From contig NZ_JAGINU010000001.1 in NCBI RefSeq assembly GCF_017876315.1, positions 3,286,001 to 3,350,000 on the forward strand: 64,000 nucleotides of DNA. Direction: 5' to 3'. Shown here one piece after another: positions 60,675 through 64,000 of the stretch. The notes beneath the pieces were generated by a model. That model was given only the letters and a program-made list of their open reading frames with translations. It was not told where the DNA came from and searched no databases. A program made the translations under genes and the position numbers. Numbering within the stretch: the first letter of the stretch is position 1; each line of letters starts with the position of its first letter. This DNA is from Pseudonocardia parietis. Its GTDB lineage: Bacteria; Actinomycetota; Actinomycetes; Mycobacteriales; Pseudonocardiaceae.

Positions 60675-63011
60675 ATGGATGATCTGCATCTCACCTATTT
60701 GACTGTGCCGCAACGGCCGGGTGTGACCTGGCGCCGCACGGTCGAGGACTTCGAGGGGGAACCAAGGATGATGTCGCTGGGCGCCGAGGACTACGCGCGC
60801 GCTGAATCGATGCTCGCCCCGTACCGGAAGAAGGCGGTGCCCGGCGCGTCCGTGCTGCCGCAGTGGCTCTCCGGCGGCCGACGCTTCGTCTACGAGGTCG
60901 GCGGCCGGCACGTCCTGGTCGACCCGGCATCGGGTACGCGTCACGACGCGTTCGACCACGCCCGGCTCGCGGCCGCGCTCTCGCTGGCGTCCGGGCACGC
61001 GGTGGACGCCGCAGACCTGCCGGTGATGCTGCTCGAGTTCGAGCCCCCCGGACACAACGGTGACGTGGTGCGCTTCCTCGCCTTCGGCGAGACCTGGGAG
61101 TTCTCCGGCGACGACGGCACCTGCGAACGGGTCGAGGGCCCCGGCCTGCCCACCCGGGTGGAGCTCGTGTCTCCGGACAAGACATGGGCCGCGTTCACCC
61201 GCGACGGGAACATCTGGGTCCGGTCACGGGGCAACGGCGAGGAGTTCGCACTCACCGAGGACGCCGAGCCCGACCACTCCTACGGGGCGATGCTCGACTG
61301 GGCCGGGGTCTTCCAGTGGCGGGCGCTGGGCATCGACCCACCGTTCGTCGCCGAGTGGTCGCCGGATTCCACCCGGCTACTCACCCACCGTCTCGACCAG
61401 CGGGGACTGCCCGAGCAGGTGCTGGTGGAGTCCGCTCCCGCCGGCGGAGGCCGCCCGGTGGAGCACCGGCTGCGCTACCCGGTGCCGGGCGACGAGCAGG
61501 TCGCGACGATGTCCTGGGTGGTGCTCGATGTCGCGGCGCGCACCGTCGTGCACCAGCAGGGTCCACCGACCCCGATCGTGCACACCACCAGCCTGGCGTC
61601 GCGATGGTGGGTCGGGGACTCCGTCTACTTCCTGCGGTACTCCCGTGACGCACTGACCCTCGAGATGCACCGCCTCGACCCCGCCACCGGGGCCAGCACC
61701 CTGGTCGTCCAGGAGACCGGACGGACCTGCGTCGACCCGGGCGCCTCGACCGTCGAGCCGCCGCAGGTGCGGGTGCTGGACTCCGGGGAGATCCTCTGGT
61801 GGTCCCAGCGCGACGGGTGGGGACACCTGTACCTCTACTCACCGGACGGCGGCAAGCACGTCCAGGTCACCTCGGGCGAGTGGCTGGTGCGCCGCGTGCT
61901 GTGGGTCGACGAGGACGCCCGCCGGGTCTGGTTCCTCGCGAACGGGCTCGACGAGGCGGACCCCTACCTGCGCCAGATCTGCCGCATCGACCTGGACGGG
62001 ACGGGTCTCACCCGGCTCACCGACGACGAGCTCGACCACGACGCGATCAGCCCGCCCGAGGGCGGGTACGTCGTCGACCGGGCCTCGACCGTCGCGACGC
62101 CTCCGCGATCGTCGGTGCTCGACGGAGACGGCCGGGTGCTCGTCGAGCTCGAGGCCCCCGACACCGCCGCGCTGGCGTCTCGCGGCTGGGCACCGCCGGA
62201 GCGGTTCCGGGCCACCGCAGCCGACGGCCGAACCCCGATCTACGGGCTCCTGTGGCGCCCGCACGGGTTCGACCCGGAACGACGCTACCCGGTGATCGAC
62301 CACGTCTACCCCGGCCCGATGGTCTACCGCACCTCCCCCGCCTTCGACACCCCTCCCTTCACCGGGGAGGCCGAAGCGCTGGCCGCGCTGGGGTTCGCCG
62401 TCGTCGCCATCGACGGGCGGGGCACCGCCGGGCGCAGCAAGGCCTTCCACGACCACTCCTACCGCAACTTCTCGGCCGCCGGGTTCCTGGTCGACCACAT
62501 CGCAGCGACCCGCCAGATGGGCGAGCGCCACCCGTGGCTGGACACCACCCGGGTCGGGATCACCGGCAGCTCCGGGGGCGGCTACGCCACCGCTCGCGCG
62601 CTGCTCGCCCACCCCGACTTCTTCCGCGTCGGCGTCGCCCGGGCCACTCCCAACGACATCGGCAGCTACTACCCCTACTGGGGTGAGCGCTACTACGGCG
62701 ACCTCGACGATGACGCCCGCCGCGACCTCGACAACGCACGCCTCGCCGCGAATCTCCAGGGCCGGCTGCTGCTGATCCACGGCGAGCTCGACGACAACGT
62801 CCTGCCCGCCCAGACCCTGCGCCTGGTCGACGCGCTGGTGAAGGCCGACAAGGACGTCGACATGCTCGTCGTCCCCGGGGCCGAGCACCTGTTCAGCGGC
62901 AGCAAGCACTACGTCCTGCGCCGCACCTGGGACTACTTCGTCCGCCACCTGCACGGTGCCGAGCCACCCTCGTACCGCCTCACCCCGCTCCCGCCGAGCC
63001 TGCCCGTCTGA
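60675..63011 (+). CDS. S9 family peptidase, DPP IV type (intact)
   Basis: 778 residues. N-terminal DPP IV-like propeller (VLPQWLSGGRRFVYEVGGRH, VELVSPDKTWAAFTRDGNIW, FVAEWSPDSTRLLTHRLDQR) and catalytic domain with Ser in GITGSSGGGYATARALLAH (near 637), Asp in HGELDDNVLPAQ (near 700) and His in PGAEHLFSGSK (near 737). DHVYPGPMVYRTSPAF replaces the more usual HGGPG loop. No signal peptide. ATG 60675 is chosen; the upstream reading to 60420 is not coding-like. It is the fourth S9 enzyme of the window. Confidence 0.92.
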   Translation: MDDLHLTYLTVPQRPGVTWRRTVEDFEGEPRMMSLGAEDYARAESMLAPYRKKAVPGASVLPQWLSGGRRFVYEVGGRHVLVDPASGTRHDAFDHARLAAALSLASGHAVDAADLPVMLLEFEPPGHNGDVVRFLAFGETWEFSGDDGTCERVEGPGLPTRVELVSPDKTWAAFTRDGNIWVRSRGNGEEFALTEDAEPDHSYGAMLDWAGVFQWRALGIDPPFVAEWSPDSTRLLTHRLDQRGLPEQVLVESAPAGGGRPVEHRLRYPVPGDEQVATMSWVVLDVAARTVVHQQGPPTPIVHTTSLASRWWVGDSVYFLRYSRDALTLEMHRLDPATGASTLVVQETGRTCVDPGASTVEPPQVRVLDSGEILWWSQRDGWGHLYLYSPDGGKHVQVTSGEWLVRRVLWVDEDARRVWFLANGLDEADPYLRQICRIDLDGTGLTRLTDDELDHDAISPPEGGYVVDRASTVATPPRSSVLDGDGRVLVELEAPDTAALASRGWAPPERFRATAADGRTPIYGLLWRPHGFDPERRYPVIDHVYPGPMVYRTSPAFDTPPFTGEAEALAALGFAVVAIDGRGTAGRSKAFHDHSYRNFSAAGFLVDHIAATRQMGERHPWLDTTRVGITGSSGGGYATARALLAHPDFFRVGVARATPNDIGSYYPYWGERYYGDLDDDARRDLDNARLAANLQGRLLLIHGELDDNVLPAQTLRLVDALVKADKDVDMLVVPGAEHLFSGSKHYVLRRTWDYFVRHLHGAEPPSYRLTPLPPSLPV

Positions 63012-63040
63012 CCGCAGCGCCGCCTCACGTAAGGATCGTC

Positions 63041-64000
63041 GTGTCAGCTTCTCCTCAACCCCTCGCAGGGCCGCTCTCTCCCACGCCGCCGTCGCAACGT
63101 CTGCTGGCACCGGACCTCGCGCGAGGTCTGATGCTGCTGCTCATCGCGCTGGCCCACTCCCGTCAGCTGCACGCCGGGGGCAACTCGTACGCCACACCTG
63201 CCGGTGGCGGCCCCGTCGACGTGGCCGTCCAGTGGTTGTTGACCTCCTTCGTGGACGGGCGAGCCGCCCCACTGTTCGGAATCCTGTTCGGCTACGGCCT
63301 CGTGCAGATGACCCGGCGTTACTCAGGCCCCAACGGCGACCCGGCGCAGGCCCGGCTCCTGATCCGCAGGCGCGGGGCCTGGCTGATCGTGTTCGGCATC
63401 GCCCACGTCGTCCTGCTCTACGGCGGCGATGTGATCGGCGCCTACGGCGCATTCGCCGTGATGTTCGCCGGGGTCGTGTCCTGGTCGAGCCGTCGCCTGT
63501 GGACGGTCATGACGATCACCCTCGCCTTCGGGGTGGCGGCCGCCTCCCTGCTCCAGCTGGTGACCCCCGCCGACGCACCATTGGCCGTCGGCCCGACGCT
63601 GCTCGACAGCGCGATCCTGCGCACTTCGGCGCTCCCGGTGCTGCCGATCGCCGCCGTTTCGATGGCACCGTCCGTCCTGATCGGAGTCCTGGCCGCGCGG
63701 ATGCGGCTGCTCGAACAACCCGACCGCTACCGGCCGCTACTGCGCCGGTTCGCCCTGATCGGGTTCCCGGTTGCAGTGCTCGGCGCGCAGCCCGTGGCCC
63801 TGCAGGCCGTGGGCCTGTGGACCCCCGACTCCCCGGCTGCCGACGCACTCGGCCTAGCCGTGTTCGCGGCCACCGGGATCGTCGGCGGGCTCGCGTTCCT
63901 GGCCGCGATTGCACTCGTCGCCGACCGGCTCGGTGACCGGCGAGGACCGGTCACGACCGCACTCGTCGCATGCGGTCGGCGCTCCATGACCTTCTACATC
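63041..64000 (+). CDS. DUF418-family membrane protein, 3' end outside window
   Basis: GTG 63041 opens a frame that runs to the right edge: RLLAPDLARGLMLLLIALAH, FVDGRAAPLFGILFGYGLVQ, RRGAWLIVFGIAHVVLLYGG then DVIGAYG and at the edge CGRRSMTFYI. These are the N-terminal DUF1624/DUF418-type helices and the start of the DUF418 domain. About eight membrane helices are visible. Function unknown; such proteins are often near peptidase or envelope genes. It begins 30 nt after the S9 gene. Confidence 0.9.
   Translation, partial: MSASPQPLAGPLSPTPPSQRLLAPDLARGLMLLLIALAHSRQLHAGGNSYATPAGGGPVDVAVQWLLTSFVDGRAAPLFGILFGYGLVQMTRRYSGPNGDPAQARLLIRRRGAWLIVFGIAHVVLLYGGDVIGAYGAFAVMFAGVVSWSSRRLWTVMTITLAFGVAAASLLQLVTPADAPLAVGPTLLDSAILRTSALPVLPIAAVSMAPSVLIGVLAARMRLLEQPDRYRPLLRRFALIGFPVAVLGAQPVALQAVGLWTPDSPAADALGLAVFAATGIVGGLAFLAAIALVADRLGDRRGPVTTALVACGRRSMTFYI

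Overview
The window is very GC-rich DNA in which strong third-position GC bias opens long antisense reading frames. Its gene content (F420/flavin LLM oxidoreductases, LAL-type LuxR regulator, PadR-HAAS pair, Rv1733c-like protein, NhaA-DsbA fusion, urease operon without ureE) points to an actinomycete, most likely Pseudonocardia or a close relative; the genus is an inference from families, not from a marker gene.

Layout. 1-15 kb: end of an LLM oxidoreductase; a glutaminase-STAS gene (glsA) cut in two by a 2,002-bp IS1634-type element with a 7-bp target duplication; an isochorismatase-like hydrolase; a beta-hydroxyacid dehydrogenase lacking its Rossmann fold; a 920-aa LuxR/LAL activator; an F420/NADPH reductase-like gene; a frameshifted S9 peptidase; and a flavodoxin/DUF5996/WrbA/PPOX operon. 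Four promoters here share a direct repeat (CCGATT, 6 nt, CCGATN) placed exactly 20 nt before the -10 hexamer. This looks like the local regulon of the LAL protein and is the most interesting signal in the window. 15-23 kb: LLM oxidoreductase, S9 peptidase and GNAT; NhaA-DsbA fusion; MhqD/MhqO-like pair; YceI with two operator dyads over its promoter. 23-28 kb: LysR regulator divergent from a TfdB/PheA-type phenol hydroxylase and a natural fusion of maleylacetate reductase with hydroxyquinol 1,2-dioxygenase, together a hydroxyquinol (resorcinol-type) pathway. 28-33 kb: TPR gene and an overlapping ureABCFGD operon. 33-46 kb: cold shock protein, acyl desaturase, carboxymuconolactone decarboxylase-like gene, LysR, Rv1733c-like protein, TauE/SafE permease, Fe(III) transporter fbpABC, small membrane proteins, and TetR divergent from a cytochrome P450.

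46-58.5 kb is a genomic scrapyard: fragments of a 2-oxoacid:ferredoxin oxidoreductase, an SDR, a serine resolvase, an IS3 element, a CocE-type hydrolase and MFS-like pieces, then a PadR/HAAS operon and two 1,032-bp IS5-family copies in inverted orientation. The IS pair brackets a broken histidine kinase/response regulator pair, a DedA fragment, a MarR/GbsR regulator, an S9 peptidase and an SCP2-like remnant. 58.5-64 kb: a nadD fragment, a secreted TAP-like hydrolase, a fourth S9 peptidase and the start of a DUF418 membrane protein.

A recurring theme is decay. Many genes carry single-base indels or one nonsense change while neighbours are intact. Some may be sequencing errors, so each case is stated separately. 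No tRNA, rRNA or CRISPR array was recognised.
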